From Aquitalea aquatica (GTDB lineage: Bacteria; Pseudomonadota; Gammaproteobacteria; Burkholderiales; Chromobacteriaceae), in contig NZ_JACERN010000042.1 of the NCBI RefSeq assembly GCF_013911085.1, positions 310,001 through 374,000 of the forward strand: a DNA stretch of 64,000 nucleotides, read 5' to 3'. Below are positions 1-9,802 of this stretch, piece by piece. The notes beneath the pieces are model-generated. The model saw only the letters and a list, made by a program, of their open reading frames with translations, made no database searches and had not been told where the DNA came from. A program made the translations under genes and the position numbers. Numbering within the stretch: the stretch's first letter is position 1; the number at the start of each line of letters is the position of its first letter.

Positions 1-92
1 CATGTGCTTGCAATGGTCATATATGTCTTCTCACCCGACTGGCTGGCCGCTACCATAGCTAGCTTAAACCACCGCATTGAAAGACAAGCATC

Positions 93-1145
93 ATGCAATA
101 CCGCAAGTTGGGCGACACCGATGTCTCGGTCAGCGTGATCGCTCTGGGCACCATGACCTGGGGTGAGCAGAATACCGAAGCCGAAGCGCACAGTCAGATC
201 GACCTGGCACTGGAACATGGCGTAAACCTGATTGATGCTGCCGAAATGTATCCGGTGCCACCGCGACCTGAAACCCAGGGTTTGACCGAGAGCTATATCG
301 GTAGCTGGCTGAAAAAATCCGGTCTGCGTGAGCGTATTGTTTTGGCCAGCAAGGCGGTTGGTCCGGCAACTGACCCCAAGCGACCAAGCCACTTTCGCGA
401 TGGCAAGCCGCACTTTGATCGCAAGAACCTGACTCAGGCGCTGGATGACAGCCTGCGCCGCCTGCAAACCGATTATCTGGATCTTTACCAGCTGCACTGG
501 CCAGATAGAACTGCCAATACCTTTGGTACGCTTGGTTTTCCCTGGCAGGATGATCCAGATGGCAGCACGCCCATCGAGGAAACGCTGGCCATTCTCAAGG
601 AGTTTGTCGATGCGGGTAAAATTCGCGCCATCGGCCTGTCCAATGAAACGCCCTGGGGACTGGCACAGTTCCTGAAGGCCTCGGAAAATCTGGATCTGCC
701 ACGCGTGGTCAGCATTCAGAATCCTTACAGTCTGCTCAATCGACTATTTGAAATCGGCCTGTCCGAGTTCAGTCGGCGGGAAAATATTGGCCTGCTGGCT
801 TATTCACCGCTGGCTTTCGGTGTGTTGTCCGGCAAATACCTGAATGGTGCGCGGCCTGCTGCGGCACGCCTGACATTGTTCGAGCGCTTTACCCGCTATA
901 GCAGCGAAGGCGCGGCTTTGGCTGCGCAGGCTTATGTCGATCTGGCACAACGCCACGGCCTGAGCCCGGCCCAGATGGCGCTGGCTTTCGTTAATAGCCG
1001 TCCTTTCGTGACCAGTAACATTATTGGTGCAACCACCCTGCCCCAATTGCAGGAAAATCTGGATAGTATTCATTTGACACTGGATGAGGCCCTGGTGCTG
1101 GAATTGGAAGCCATTCACAGCCGTATGCCCAACCCCTGCCCTTGA
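93..1145 (+). CDS. tas: NADP(H)-dependent aldo/keto reductase, Tas type
   Basis: A 350-residue cytoplasmic oxidoreductase of the aldo/keto reductase superfamily, (beta/alpha)8 barrel. The family tetrad is visible as D48, Y53 (in DAAEMYPVP), K87 and H135 (in LYQLHWPDR). The AEMYPVPPRPET stretch and the long 145-160 loop are typical of E. coli Tas, as is the overall length. The physiological substrate of Tas is not settled; NADP(H) use is family knowledge. It stands alone, ending at a strong bidirectional terminator. The ATG is preceded by AAAGACAAGCATC, a weak ribosome-binding site. Confidence 0.9.
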   Translation: MQYRKLGDTDVSVSVIALGTMTWGEQNTEAEAHSQIDLALEHGVNLIDAAEMYPVPPRPETQGLTESYIGSWLKKSGLRERIVLASKAVGPATDPKRPSHFRDGKPHFDRKNLTQALDDSLRRLQTDYLDLYQLHWPDRTANTFGTLGFPWQDDPDGSTPIEETLAILKEFVDAGKIRAIGLSNETPWGLAQFLKASENLDLPRVVSIQNPYSLLNRLFEIGLSEFSRRENIGLLAYSPLAFGVLSGKYLNGARPAAARLTLFERFTRYSSEGAALAAQAYVDLAQRHGLSPAQMALAFVNSRPFVTSNIIGATTLPQLQENLDSIHLTLDEALVLELEAIHSRMPNPCP

Positions 1146-1168
1146 GTTCATGATTTATCGGCAGATAT

Positions 1169-1197
1169 AAAAAAGCCCTGATTAATCAGGGCTTTTT
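1169..1197. terminator. bidirectional rho-independent terminator
   Basis: Perfect palindrome AAGCCCTGATT/AATCAGGGCTT flanked by A-run and T-run, so it can stop tas from the left and the small minus-strand gene from the right. Confidence 0.9.
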
Positions 1198-1221
1198 CTT
1201 GGGTAGACATGCCTGTCAGGC

Positions 1222-1476
1222 TTACTCGATGTCTTTTTCGCGCTGATACAGGGCATAGCTGAAAATCGGCCAGCCGGAAGCCAAGGCCTGTTCCAGTGTA
1301 AGCTGTTGCGGCTGCCAGTGTTCCGGCTGTTCGTCGTCGAATTCACCGAACACGTCGTACAGGGTGGCGGACAGCACGTCATCCAGTTCGTCGGCGGATT
1401 TCATTTCCACCACGATGAAGTCGTACATTTTTTCCCATTCGCTGGAATTGCGCATCGGGATCTTGAAGAACACCAT
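1222..1476 (-). CDS. small hypothetical protein (84 aa)
   Basis: Encodes 84 residues. The start was placed at the ATG preceded by AGGAGTAACAG; a longer open frame upstream lacks a ribosome-binding site. The protein is acidic, with no membrane segment and no recognised motif; it begins MVFFKIPM and ends REKDIE. It converges on tas across the shared terminator. I do not recognise a family, although the composition is that of a normal housekeeping-type cytoplasmic protein. It is probably transcribed alone, separated from rmuC by about 150 bases. Confidence 0.75.
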   Translation of the reverse strand: MVFFKIPMRNSSEWEKMYDFIVVEMKSADELDDVLSATLYDVFGEFDDEQPEHWQPQQLTLEQALASGWPIFSYALYQREKDIE

Positions 1477-1630
1477 ACTGTTACTCCTGTTATCAATGCG
1501 GGCCGCAAGGCTGCGACCCTGCTTCATGTTTCGCTGGGCGCTATCTTACCATTTGCACGGAATTGTTCATCCCCGTCTGGGACAAAATGCTGCGCCTGAA
1601 GTTTGCGTGACGACCGCCCATTGAGACTTT

Positions 1631-3112
1631 TCAGTCATCGTCGCCCTCCCCGGCTGCATCGCCCAGCAAGTGGCCGGGCAGCTGCTTGTTGGGTTTGATG
1701 CCCATCTTGCGCAGCCTTTCTGCACTGGACAGCAAGTTGCCGCGCCCGCTGGAGAGTTGCTTCATGGCATCGCCAAATGTGTCGCGGGTACTATCCAGCT
1801 GTTTGCCGAGTTTTTCCATATTGCCGACGAAGCCGGCCAGCTTGTCGTACATGGCACCGCTTTGCCGGGCAATCTCCTGAGCATTCTGGTTCTGGTATTC
1901 ATAGCGCCAGATGCTGGCCACGGTACGCAGGGTAGCCAGTAGCGTGCTGGGGCCAACAATCATGATGCGCCGCTCGAAAGCCTCGTTGAACAAGCTCATG
2001 TCATGCTGCACGGCCAGCAGATAGGCTGGCTCGACCGGGATGAACATGAAAACGAAATCAACGGTATTGAGGTGGTACAGATCCTGATAACGTTTTTCCG
2101 ACAAGCTGCGAATATGCTGGCGAATGGCCGCCACATGCAGCTTCAGTTCTTGCTCGCGGACTGACTCGTCATCACTGGCAACATAGCGCACATAGGCATT
2201 GAGGCTGACCTTGGAGTCCACCACCAGCTGCTTGCCTTCCGGCAGGTCGATCACCACATCGGGCTGGTAGCGTTTATGGCCATCTTCCGTTTTCACGACA
2301 TCCGACACCTGTACCCGGTATTCTCGATCACGAGTAAGGCCAGAGGTTTCCAGCACCTTTTCCAGCACCATTTCGCCCCAGCCGCCCTGGGTCTTGTTGC
2401 TGGCTCCCGTCAAGGCCTGGGTCAATGCCACCGCGTCGTGATTCAACCTGGTATTCAATTCCTGCAGACGGCGCAGTTCGTTCTCTAGCGTCAGCCGTTC
2501 TTTGGAATCCTTGTCATAGGTGTCTTGCACCAGCTTGCCAAAACCCTGGATGCGCTCGTGTAGCGGCCCTAGCATGGCGCCGATGTTTTGCTGGTTCTGC
2601 TCGGTAAAGCGTTTGGATTTTTCTTCGAGAATATCGCTGGCCAGCGACTTGAACTGGTTGCTGAGCGTTTCGCGTGCTTCGCTGAGCAAGGCCAGCTTTT
2701 CGGCGGATTGCTGTTTTTCCTGTTGCAGCATGGTTTGCAGCTCTTGTTCCCGGCCACCCAGTCGCATCAGTTCATCGGCATGCTGGCGCAATTGTTGCTG
2801 CTGTTGCTGCCACTCGCTACGCAACTGCTCCAGTTGCTTGGTTTGCTCCTGCCGGCTGGCCCAGTGCGCTGCGGTTTGTTGCTGTGCTTCGTTCAACTGC
2901 TGCCGCAGACTGGCCAGCTCCTGCTGCAGCTTACCTTCGCGCAGCACCGACTGTGCGCAATTGTCCTGCGCAGCCTGCAACTGAGCCTGCAAGGTGGCTT
3001 CGCGCTGCAGCCATTGCTGCAACTCCAGCTGTTGACGGCGCTGTAGTTGGTAACGCGCCAGCAGCAGGCCGCTTGCCGTGCCCAGTAATATACCCAGTGC
3101 CAACTCAATCAT
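1631..3112 (-). CDS. rmuC: DNA recombination protein RmuC homologue
   Basis: A 493-residue protein with one N-terminal hydrophobic segment (about residues 2-20), a long Gln/Glu-rich coiled coil (about 22-200) and the RmuC catalytic-like domain (about 220-440). The latter contains the VVDSKVSLNAYVRY and DFVFMFIPVEPAYL stretches typical of the family. RmuC limits inversions at short inverted repeats and is thought to be a nuclease-like factor. The start is the ATG behind AGGATGAACCG; the open frame extends further upstream without a ribosome-binding site. It is divergent from gdhA, sharing a 288-base intergenic region. Confidence 0.92.
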   Translation of the reverse strand: MIELALGILLGTASGLLLARYQLQRRQQLELQQWLQREATLQAQLQAAQDNCAQSVLREGKLQQELASLRQQLNEAQQQTAAHWASRQEQTKQLEQLRSEWQQQQQQLRQHADELMRLGGREQELQTMLQQEKQQSAEKLALLSEARETLSNQFKSLASDILEEKSKRFTEQNQQNIGAMLGPLHERIQGFGKLVQDTYDKDSKERLTLENELRRLQELNTRLNHDAVALTQALTGASNKTQGGWGEMVLEKVLETSGLTRDREYRVQVSDVVKTEDGHKRYQPDVVIDLPEGKQLVVDSKVSLNAYVRYVASDDESVREQELKLHVAAIRQHIRSLSEKRYQDLYHLNTVDFVFMFIPVEPAYLLAVQHDMSLFNEAFERRIMIVGPSTLLATLRTVASIWRYEYQNQNAQEIARQSGAMYDKLAGFVGNMEKLGKQLDSTRDTFGDAMKQLSSGRGNLLSSAERLRKMGIKPNKQLPGHLLGDAAGEGDDD

Positions 3113-3400
3113 CGGTTCATCCTGCAGCCTGTCAGTCTGACGGCAAGCATAGCGGATAATTTGATTTCGTACCAATTCACCCGCGGTGTTGCTGCATTGT
3201 GCTGTGGGGACTTTTTTCCGGGAAGCTGTGCGTCCGTTCCCGCGCCCTTCTTCCGCATTCATTTATGACCATGGAAACTTCCTGACCTGTAACCCGGTCA
3301 GCCAACAAGGTCAGTGCTTTGGCACACAATACCTTCCGCGCCGGCAACGCGGCTAAGCCGCCCCTGCTTTTTGATTCCCTTCAGCCCGCAAGGTCCTCAC

Positions 3401-4738
3401 ATGTCCAGTCTTCAGCCACTTTTGCAGCACATCCAGGCAGTCAATCCAGATCAACCAGAATACTTGCAAGCGGTAAGCGAGGTCATTGCCAGCCTGGAAC
3501 CGTTTTTGCAGCAGCATCCACGCTATACCGAGCAATCCCTGCTGGAGCGGCTGATCGAGCCCGAGCGCATCGTAATGTTCCGCGTCTGTTGGACCGACGA
3601 CCACGGCCGGGTGCAGATCAATCGCGGCTATCGTGTCCAGCACAGCATGGCCATTGGGCCTTACAAGGGTGGCATCCGTTTTCACCCCTCGGTCAATCTC
3701 TCGGTACTGAAGTTTCTGGTGTTTGAGCAAACCCTGAAAAATGCGCTAACCACCCTGCCAATGGGTGGTGCGAAAGGGGGTGCCGACTTCGACCCAAAGG
3801 GCAAGAGCCCAGGCGAAGTGATGCGCTTCTGCCAGGCATTTGCCAGCGAACTGCAACGCCATATCGGTGCCGATACCGATGTGCCGGCCGGCGATATTGG
3901 TGTCGGTGGCCGCGAAATCGGTTATATGGCGGGCATGGTGAAGAAACTGAATAATCGCGCCGACTGCGTGTTTACCGGCAAGGGACTGAGTTATGGCGGT
4001 TCGCTGATGCGGCCGGAAGCCACCGGGTTTGGCACCGTCTATTTCGCACAGGAAATGCTGCAAACGCGTGGCCTGTCGCTGGAGGGTTTGCGTATCAGCG
4101 TGTCCGGCTCTGGCAATGTGGCGCAATACGCCGTGCTCAAAGCCATGGAGCTGGGCGCCAAGGTGCTGACGGTTTCCGACTCCAGTGGCACGGTGATTGA
4201 TGAAGCTGGCTTTACCCCGGAAAAGCTGGCCGAGCTGATGGAAGTGAAAAACCATTTATATGGCCGCGTCAGCGATTATGCGGCCCGGTTGGGGCTGCCG
4301 TTTCACGTGGGTATTCGCCCCTGGGGGGTGCCGGTGGATGTAGCGCTGCCCTGCGCTACCCAGAATGAGCTGCACGAAAACGATGCGCGCCAACTGATTG
4401 CCAATGGCGTGTGCTGCGTGGCCGAGGGAGCGAATATGCCTTCCACACTGGAGGCGGTGCGCCTGTTCGAGGAAGCCGACGTACTGTATGCCCCGGGCAA
4501 GGCCAGCAATGCGGGCGGTGTGGCCACATCTGGCCTGGAAATGAGCCAGAATGCCGCTCGGCTGAATTGGAGCCATGGCGAAGTGGACGCACGCCTGCAC
4601 TCCATCATGCAGGGCATTCATCAGGCTTGCCTGATTCATGGTCGTGGGCCGGATGGTCGCCACAGCTATGTGCGCGGTGCCAATATCGCCGGTTTTGTCA
4701 AAGTGGCGGATGCCATGCTGGCGCAAGGCGTGCTGTAG
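3401..4738 (+). CDS. gdhA: NADP-specific glutamate dehydrogenase
   Basis: Encodes 445 residues, the length of the hexameric class I enzyme (E. coli GdhA 447). It makes glutamate from 2-oxoglutarate, ammonium and NADPH. Visible motifs are the substrate-binding K89 in YKGGIRFHP, the catalytic lysine K125 in LPMGGAKGG, the DVPAGDIGVGGREIGYM segment and a Rossmann domain around VSGSGNVAQYA. The start was chosen at the ATG preceded by AAGGTCCTCAC, which matches the family N terminus; an upstream in-frame extension is unlikely. Its promoter should lie in the shared region with rmuC, though no clear -35/-10 pair is obvious. Confidence 0.95.
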   Translation: MSSLQPLLQHIQAVNPDQPEYLQAVSEVIASLEPFLQQHPRYTEQSLLERLIEPERIVMFRVCWTDDHGRVQINRGYRVQHSMAIGPYKGGIRFHPSVNLSVLKFLVFEQTLKNALTTLPMGGAKGGADFDPKGKSPGEVMRFCQAFASELQRHIGADTDVPAGDIGVGGREIGYMAGMVKKLNNRADCVFTGKGLSYGGSLMRPEATGFGTVYFAQEMLQTRGLSLEGLRISVSGSGNVAQYAVLKAMELGAKVLTVSDSSGTVIDEAGFTPEKLAELMEVKNHLYGRVSDYAARLGLPFHVGIRPWGVPVDVALPCATQNELHENDARQLIANGVCCVAEGANMPSTLEAVRLFEEADVLYAPGKASNAGGVATSGLEMSQNAARLNWSHGEVDARLHSIMQGIHQACLIHGRGPDGRHSYVRGANIAGFVKVADAMLAQGVL

Positions 4739-4826
4739 CACCGGGCGGTCGGTGGCCATATGCCGCTGGCCGCAGATCTGGCCTGCAGTGATAATGCACT
4801 GTCATGATCCCTGTCCAATTTATGCC

Positions 4827-5537
4827 ATGCGTTCCCTGCTTTTGCTGCTGACTCTGCCTGTCCTGTATACGCCATTGGCTGTTGCCGATGACATCCCGCC
4901 TCACCTGCAACTGGCGCGCCAACTGCTGGAGGAAGTCAGTCCGGCGCGCAATAGTTATCAGCACAATGGCTGGGTGCGCTGGAAGGGTGACTTTGGATTG
5001 TTTGGCAGCGTTACTGAGCCGGAAGTCAAGACAGACTGTAGCGGCCTGATCGACGCCCTGTTCGAGCGCGTCAATAGCCAGGCACTGACAGCCGTGCAGC
5101 ATGGCCACTGGAAGGGCTACCCCAAGGCGGAAAACTACTTCGAGGCAATTTCCAGTGGCGAGGGATTTGTCCGGCGCGAGGTGATAGCGCAAGTGCGGCC
5201 TGGCGATATCTTTGCCGCCAAGTATCAGAATGAAAAAGACACCGGGCATGTGATGATCATCAACGCTATGCCGCAGCCATTGAACCCGTCACAAAAACCA
5301 CAAATCGAAGGCACCCTGCAGTGGGCGGTGGAGGTAATCGATTCGTCTGGCGCCCACTGGAAAGGCGATACACGCTACCGCGAGGATGGCAGCCAGCAAG
5401 CGGGCATCGGGCGTGGCACTATCCGGCTCTACACCTTGCCGGATGGCAGCCTGGCTGGCTGGGCCTGGTCGCTGGGCCCGGGCAGCCGCTATCGCGATCA
5501 CGACCAGTTGGCCATCGGCCAGCCGCTCTACCAATAG
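4827..5537 (+). CDS. secreted NlpC/P60-like cysteine peptidase domain protein
   Basis: Encodes 236 residues with a Sec signal peptide (about 1-20, cleavage after AVA). A mature domain carries a candidate catalytic cysteine C71 in the motif TDCSGLI and a histidine H141 in DTGHVMII. This Cys/His order is that of NlpC/P60 and CHAP folds, which cut peptidoglycan stem peptides in the periplasm. The start ATG was chosen because it begins the signal peptide; the open frame continues upstream inside gdhA. It lies 88 bases after gdhA. The exact substrate is unknown and the assignment rests on motif spacing only. Confidence 0.75.
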   Translation: MRSLLLLLTLPVLYTPLAVADDIPPHLQLARQLLEEVSPARNSYQHNGWVRWKGDFGLFGSVTEPEVKTDCSGLIDALFERVNSQALTAVQHGHWKGYPKAENYFEAISSGEGFVRREVIAQVRPGDIFAAKYQNEKDTGHVMIINAMPQPLNPSQKPQIEGTLQWAVEVIDSSGAHWKGDTRYREDGSQQAGIGRGTIRLYTLPDGSLAGWAWSLGPGSRYRDHDQLAIGQPLYQ

Positions 5538-5547
5538 TGATGCCGGT

Positions 5548-7239
5548 TTATTCTGCCGCCGCCCAGTGCTGCAGGTAGATCTGCAACTCTTTGCGACCCT
5601 GCCATTCATTGGCCACCAGCTGATAGACGGCATTGATATTGTCCGGCAACCAGTCCACCTGATTGAACAGCATGGCGTCGAATTCCTGGCCCTGCTTGGC
5701 AATGCGCAACTTCAGATGCTTGTCGCCCACCACGCGCTGGCTCATCACGGCAAAGCGGTCGTAAAAATACGGGACCGGAAAGCCCTGCCCCCATACTTCG
5801 GCTGCCAGTTCTTCGGCAAAGGGCAGGTGCAATTCACGCGCATCCAGCCCGCCATCGGTCTCGATGGTGCGGGTCAGCTGGTTTTCATCCAGCAGCTCGC
5901 GTGCCACCTGTTCGAAAGCCTGCTGGAATTCGCCAAAGCGCGCCTCGGCCAGCGTCATGCCCGCCGCCATGGCATGGCCACCGAATTTCAGGATCAGGCC
6001 CGGATGGCGTTTGTAGACCAGATCCAGCGCATCGCGCAAATGAAAACCGGGAATGGAGCGGCCGGAGCCCTTGATTTCCCCTTCGTCGCCGGGGGCGAAT
6101 ACGATGGATGGTCGATGAAAACGCTCTTTCAGCCGTGAGGCCACAATGCCGACCACCCCTTGATGCCAGTCGTCGCGGTATAGGGTGAGCGTGTAGCGGT
6201 CAGCCGGATCAAAGCTGGCCAGCACCGCCAGCGCCTCGTCCTGCATGCCGTGCTCAATCACCCGGCGCTCGCGATTGAGCCGGTCCAGCTCCTGCGCCAG
6301 CGTCATGGCTTGGCTTTCATTGCCAGACAGCAGGCAGGCAATGCCCAGGCTCATATCATCCAGCCGCCCCGCGGCATTCAGCCGTGGCCCAAGGGTAAAG
6401 CCCAAATCAAAGGTATTGGCCTTGTAGTGGGCCCGGCCGGCAATGCGAAACAGTGCAGCAATGCCCGGTGCCATGCGTCCGGCGCGCATGCGGCGCAGGC
6501 CGTTCTCCACCAGGATGCGGTTGTTCTGATCCAGCCTGACCACATCGGCCACCGTGCCCAGTGCCACATAGTCCAGCAATTCGCCCAGATTCGGCTCGGT
6601 CTTGCCGGCATATACCCCGCGCTGGCGTTGCTCGGCACGCAAGGCCATCAGCACATAAAACATCACCCCCACCCCGGCCAGATTCTTGGACGGAAAATCG
6701 CAGCCGGGCTGATTGGGGTTGACGATCAGCGCCTGCGGCAAAGTGTCGCCCGGCAGGTGATGGTCGGTAATCAATACTTCGATGCCCAGCTCGCGTGCCC
6801 GCTCTACCCCGGCCACGCTGGCAATGCCGTTGTCCACGGTAATAATGATGTCCGGCTGGCTTTGCGCTGCCAGCTCGACAATTTCCGGCGTCAGGCCATA
6901 GCCGTATTCAAAGCGGTTGGGGACGATAAAGTCCACCTTGCCGCCCAGCATGGACAAGCCCTTTACCGCAACCGAGCAGGCGGTTGCGCCATCGGCATCG
7001 TAATCGGCCACCACCAGCATGCGCTGGCCACTTGAGATGGCATCGGCCAGGCGCTGAGCCATGGCCTGGATGTTCTTCATCTGCTGATAAGGCAGCAAGG
7101 CCTTGAGGGCGTAGTCCAGCTCCTCGCAGCCGGCAATGCCACGGGCGGCATACAGACGGGCCATCAGCGGACTCAGCCCCTGGGCAACCAGGGTGGAATG
7201 CGAGTCTGCGGAGACACTGCGGGTAACAATGTGCGACAT
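5548..7239 (-). CDS. recJ: single-stranded-DNA-specific exonuclease RecJ
   Basis: A 563-residue 5'-to-3' exonuclease of the DHH superfamily, acting in RecF-pathway recombination, mismatch repair and base excision repair. DHH-family metal motifs are present: ADYDADG (78-84), IITVDNG (about 132-138), and D159-H160-H161. The DHHA1 domain ends in GGHAMAAG near residue 455, followed by the OB-fold. Length is normal. The gene lies directly downstream of the RpfE-like gene on the same strand with a 20-base gap, so the two are probably cotranscribed. Confidence 0.96.
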   Translation of the reverse strand: MSHIVTRSVSADSHSTLVAQGLSPLMARLYAARGIAGCEELDYALKALLPYQQMKNIQAMAQRLADAISSGQRMLVVADYDADGATACSVAVKGLSMLGGKVDFIVPNRFEYGYGLTPEIVELAAQSQPDIIITVDNGIASVAGVERARELGIEVLITDHHLPGDTLPQALIVNPNQPGCDFPSKNLAGVGVMFYVLMALRAEQRQRGVYAGKTEPNLGELLDYVALGTVADVVRLDQNNRILVENGLRRMRAGRMAPGIAALFRIAGRAHYKANTFDLGFTLGPRLNAAGRLDDMSLGIACLLSGNESQAMTLAQELDRLNRERRVIEHGMQDEALAVLASFDPADRYTLTLYRDDWHQGVVGIVASRLKERFHRPSIVFAPGDEGEIKGSGRSIPGFHLRDALDLVYKRHPGLILKFGGHAMAAGMTLAEARFGEFQQAFEQVARELLDENQLTRTIETDGGLDARELHLPFAEELAAEVWGQGFPVPYFYDRFAVMSQRVVGDKHLKLRIAKQGQEFDAMLFNQVDWLPDNINAVYQLVANEWQGRKELQIYLQHWAAAE

Positions 7240-7246
7240 AGTGTTC

Positions 7247-8260
7247 TCAGTACACGGCGGCCAGCGCTTGTGGCCGCTGCCAGAATTTCCACAGCGCGTG
7301 GCGGGAAATGGTTAGTTCGAAACCAGCCGGGCCATGGCACAGCAAGCGTAGCTGCTGCAGCTGCCCCTGTTTCAATAGCTGCAGCAAGGGAGCAAACCAG
7401 TCCTGTTCCATGCGCTGCAGTTGTTCGCGCCAGCCCCAGGCGTCGCGGTACTGTGCTGCGGCCAGCAAGGCATCTTGTACCAGCAGCACATGTTCACTCT
7501 TGCCAGCAGCTGCCAGCAGGCCATCACAAGCATAAGGGGCTGCGTCACAGGGCAACCCGGCTGCCGTCGCCTGCAGTTGCAGCAGCTCATCATCGGCCAG
7601 AACAAGATCCGGCCGCTCCACTGCGCTACCCGGTCCTGCCTCGACGGCATCGCCCCACAGCCAGACGCTATTCACTGGCAACTCGCCGCGCGCTTCGCGT
7701 TCATCATTCAGCGGGTGGATATACAGCAGCATCTGCATTTCGTTGAGCAGGCGGCTCCAGTGCAGGCCACGCTCGCCGGCAGGCAGATGCTCGTTGACGT
7801 TTTCACCCACGGCGTCTGGTAGCGGGGTAAATGTGGCGCGGCTGGCATCCGGCAGTTGCAGCAACCAGCGCCCCGGTTGTGGCGCATGAAATTGCAGGCC
7901 GTCCTCGGCAAAGTGCTGATTCAGGCTGAGCAGCAGTGCATCGGCCTCGTGCTGGGCGAGGGTCATCACCCCGACGTCGGCCAGCAAAGCGCGGTCACGG
8001 TCGATACGCACATGCACCGGATCAGCCAGCAGCCAGTGGCCGGCAGCCAGTCCGGCACGGCGTGCCAGCTGGCAGGCAATGCTTTCGGCGGGCGTGCCAA
8101 GTGGCTGCTGATAGAGCTGGCTCAAGGTGCTTGGTACGGTTTGCCGGCTTCCCCGCCCCAGCAGGGTGGACAGGGCAGGCAGCGCCAGTCCACGGCAAAC
8201 TTCGGCCCCGTCATGGGCATCCAGCCAGCTCAGGCCGGGCATCAGCAGTGTCAGCTTCAT
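7247..8260 (-). CDS. RpfE-like / phosphoglycerate mutase-like protein upstream of recJ
   Basis: Encodes 337 residues from the ATG beginning MKLTLLMPGLSWLD. The N-terminal LLMPGLSWLDAHD and the position next to recJ match the RpfE-type proteins found beside recJ in Xanthomonas and many beta-proteobacteria, which are annotated as cofactor-independent phosphoglycerate mutase-like. The typical catalytic Ser/metal sites are not obvious, so enzyme activity is doubtful. No signal peptide or membrane helix. The recJ start lies 8 bases downstream. A longer open frame exists upstream but has no start signal. Confidence 0.65.
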   Translation of the reverse strand: MKLTLLMPGLSWLDAHDGAEVCRGLALPALSTLLGRGSRQTVPSTLSQLYQQPLGTPAESIACQLARRAGLAAGHWLLADPVHVRIDRDRALLADVGVMTLAQHEADALLLSLNQHFAEDGLQFHAPQPGRWLLQLPDASRATFTPLPDAVGENVNEHLPAGERGLHWSRLLNEMQMLLYIHPLNDEREARGELPVNSVWLWGDAVEAGPGSAVERPDLVLADDELLQLQATAAGLPCDAAPYACDGLLAAAGKSEHVLLVQDALLAAAQYRDAWGWREQLQRMEQDWFAPLLQLLKQGQLQQLRLLCHGPAGFELTISRHALWKFWQRPQALAAVY

Positions 8261-8450
8261 TGATTGAGGTACGGGCAGGTGGCGGGCAAGTTTCTTGTCC
8301 GCACAGCACTCGGCAGCGAGGCCAAGTCCTTCATTGAATGGATGGTTTTCGGAACTTATGACAACCAGCCTCACCCAAGTGGGTCGGGCGCAATGCCACT
8401 TTTCACAAACCTTGTATTTTCCCGGAAGCACGCATGGCGTCCACCAAAAG

Positions 8451-9785
8451 ATGAATTATCGCAAACTGCTGCAGTTCCCGCAAAATTGTACTCGTCGTCT
8501 GATCAATCACCACCTGAGCTGGCTGGGGCTGGCTGCCAGCCTGCCCTTGTTCGGCATGGTCACCGCCTTTGCCGTGGCGCCGGGTGACCCGCAGACGGCT
8601 GCCGCCGAAGTGCGCCAGCGCATGGTGACCGAAAAGCTGGCCTTGCCGGCCTTTACTCCGCCAAGCAATGGGGCGCGCTACTGGCGCAATGAAACAGTGA
8701 ATCGTGGCGACACCATTGCCCGCGTACTGAACCGGCTGGGCGTGCGCGATAGCGAAGCGCGGCGCTTTCTTTATTCCAGCCCGCTGTCGCGCGACCTGCT
8801 CAAGCTGAACACCGGTGCCACCCTCGCCGTAGAAACCAGTGATGAGGGTGAGCTGTACGCCCTGCGTTTTCTCAATGATGACGAAAACGGCGAAAAAGTG
8901 CTGGTAGCCATCGCCAAGCAGGGCGATCAGTGGCAGGCCAGCGCCGACCCGCTGACAACCGAGAGCATGGACAGCCTGCGCTCCATCACCGTCCGCCGCA
9001 GTGCTGCGCGCGAGTTGCAAGCGGCGGGTGTGCCGCGTGAGGTGATGGCACAACTGGCGGACATTTTTGCCGACCAGTTCTCACTGGACAGCTTGCAGCC
9101 CGGCGACAGCATTCAACTGGTCTTCGAAAGCCTGATCTACAACGGCAGCCCCATTGCCAATGGCAATATCCTGGCAGCAGAAATCAGTCGTGGCGGTCAG
9201 TGGCATCGCGCCTTTTACTTTGCCCATGATAGTGAAAGCGGCGCCTATTACGATACAGCTGGGCGACCGGTCAAAAAAGGCTTCAGCCAGCAGCCGGTAG
9301 CCCATTACCGTATCAGCTCGGGCTTTGGCACCCGCTATCATCCGGTATTGCATTCCTTGCGCATGCATCAGGGGGTGGATTATGCCGCCGCACCGGGTAC
9401 GCCCATTGTTGCGCCGGCCGATGGTGTGATCAGTGCCGCAGAAACGCAGAATGGCTATGGCAAAGTCATCACCCTGAGACATAATGCCAAGTTGAGCACG
9501 CTGTATGCGCACATGCAGCGTTTTGCCCCCGGCGTGAAGGCGGGCAAGCCGGTCAAGGCCGGCGATCTGCTGGGCTATGTTGGCAGCACCGGGCGCGTTA
9601 CCGGGCCGCATCTGCACTTTGAGGTGAAACTCAATGGCCAGGCAGTCGACCCCGCCACCGCCGCCCTGCCCGCCCCCGGCCTGGCTGCCGGACAGCGCCA
9701 GGCCTTTGCCAAGCTCAGCAGCCAGCTGACCGACAAGCTGGCGCTATTGCGCGACACGCCGGGAACGATCGCACAACTGGATTGA
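8451..9785 (+). CDS. M23 family murein metallopeptidase with OapA/LysM-like region
   Basis: Encodes 444 residues. An N-terminal hydrophobic anchor (about 22-42) precedes a LysM/OapA-like stretch (VNRGDTIARVLNRLG), a linker domain, and a C-terminal LytM/M23 peptidase domain. The domain has the zinc motifs HxxxD (in MHQGVDYAAAPG, near residue 306) and HxH (in GPHLHFEV, near 386). The architecture is that of MepM and the neisserial M23 endopeptidase that cuts peptide cross-links in the periplasm. The stop codon overlaps the next ATG (TGATG), linking it to anmK: one enzyme cuts the wall, the other recycles its sugar. Confidence 0.9.
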   Translation: MNYRKLLQFPQNCTRRLINHHLSWLGLAASLPLFGMVTAFAVAPGDPQTAAAEVRQRMVTEKLALPAFTPPSNGARYWRNETVNRGDTIARVLNRLGVRDSEARRFLYSSPLSRDLLKLNTGATLAVETSDEGELYALRFLNDDENGEKVLVAIAKQGDQWQASADPLTTESMDSLRSITVRRSAARELQAAGVPREVMAQLADIFADQFSLDSLQPGDSIQLVFESLIYNGSPIANGNILAAEISRGGQWHRAFYFAHDSESGAYYDTAGRPVKKGFSQQPVAHYRISSGFGTRYHPVLHSLRMHQGVDYAAAPGTPIVAPADGVISAAETQNGYGKVITLRHNAKLSTLYAHMQRFAPGVKAGKPVKAGDLLGYVGSTGRVTGPHLHFEVKLNGQAVDPATAALPAPGLAAGQRQAFAKLSSQLTDKLALLRDTPGTIAQLD

Positions 9786-9802
9786 TGGAAAGACCGAAGC
9801 AG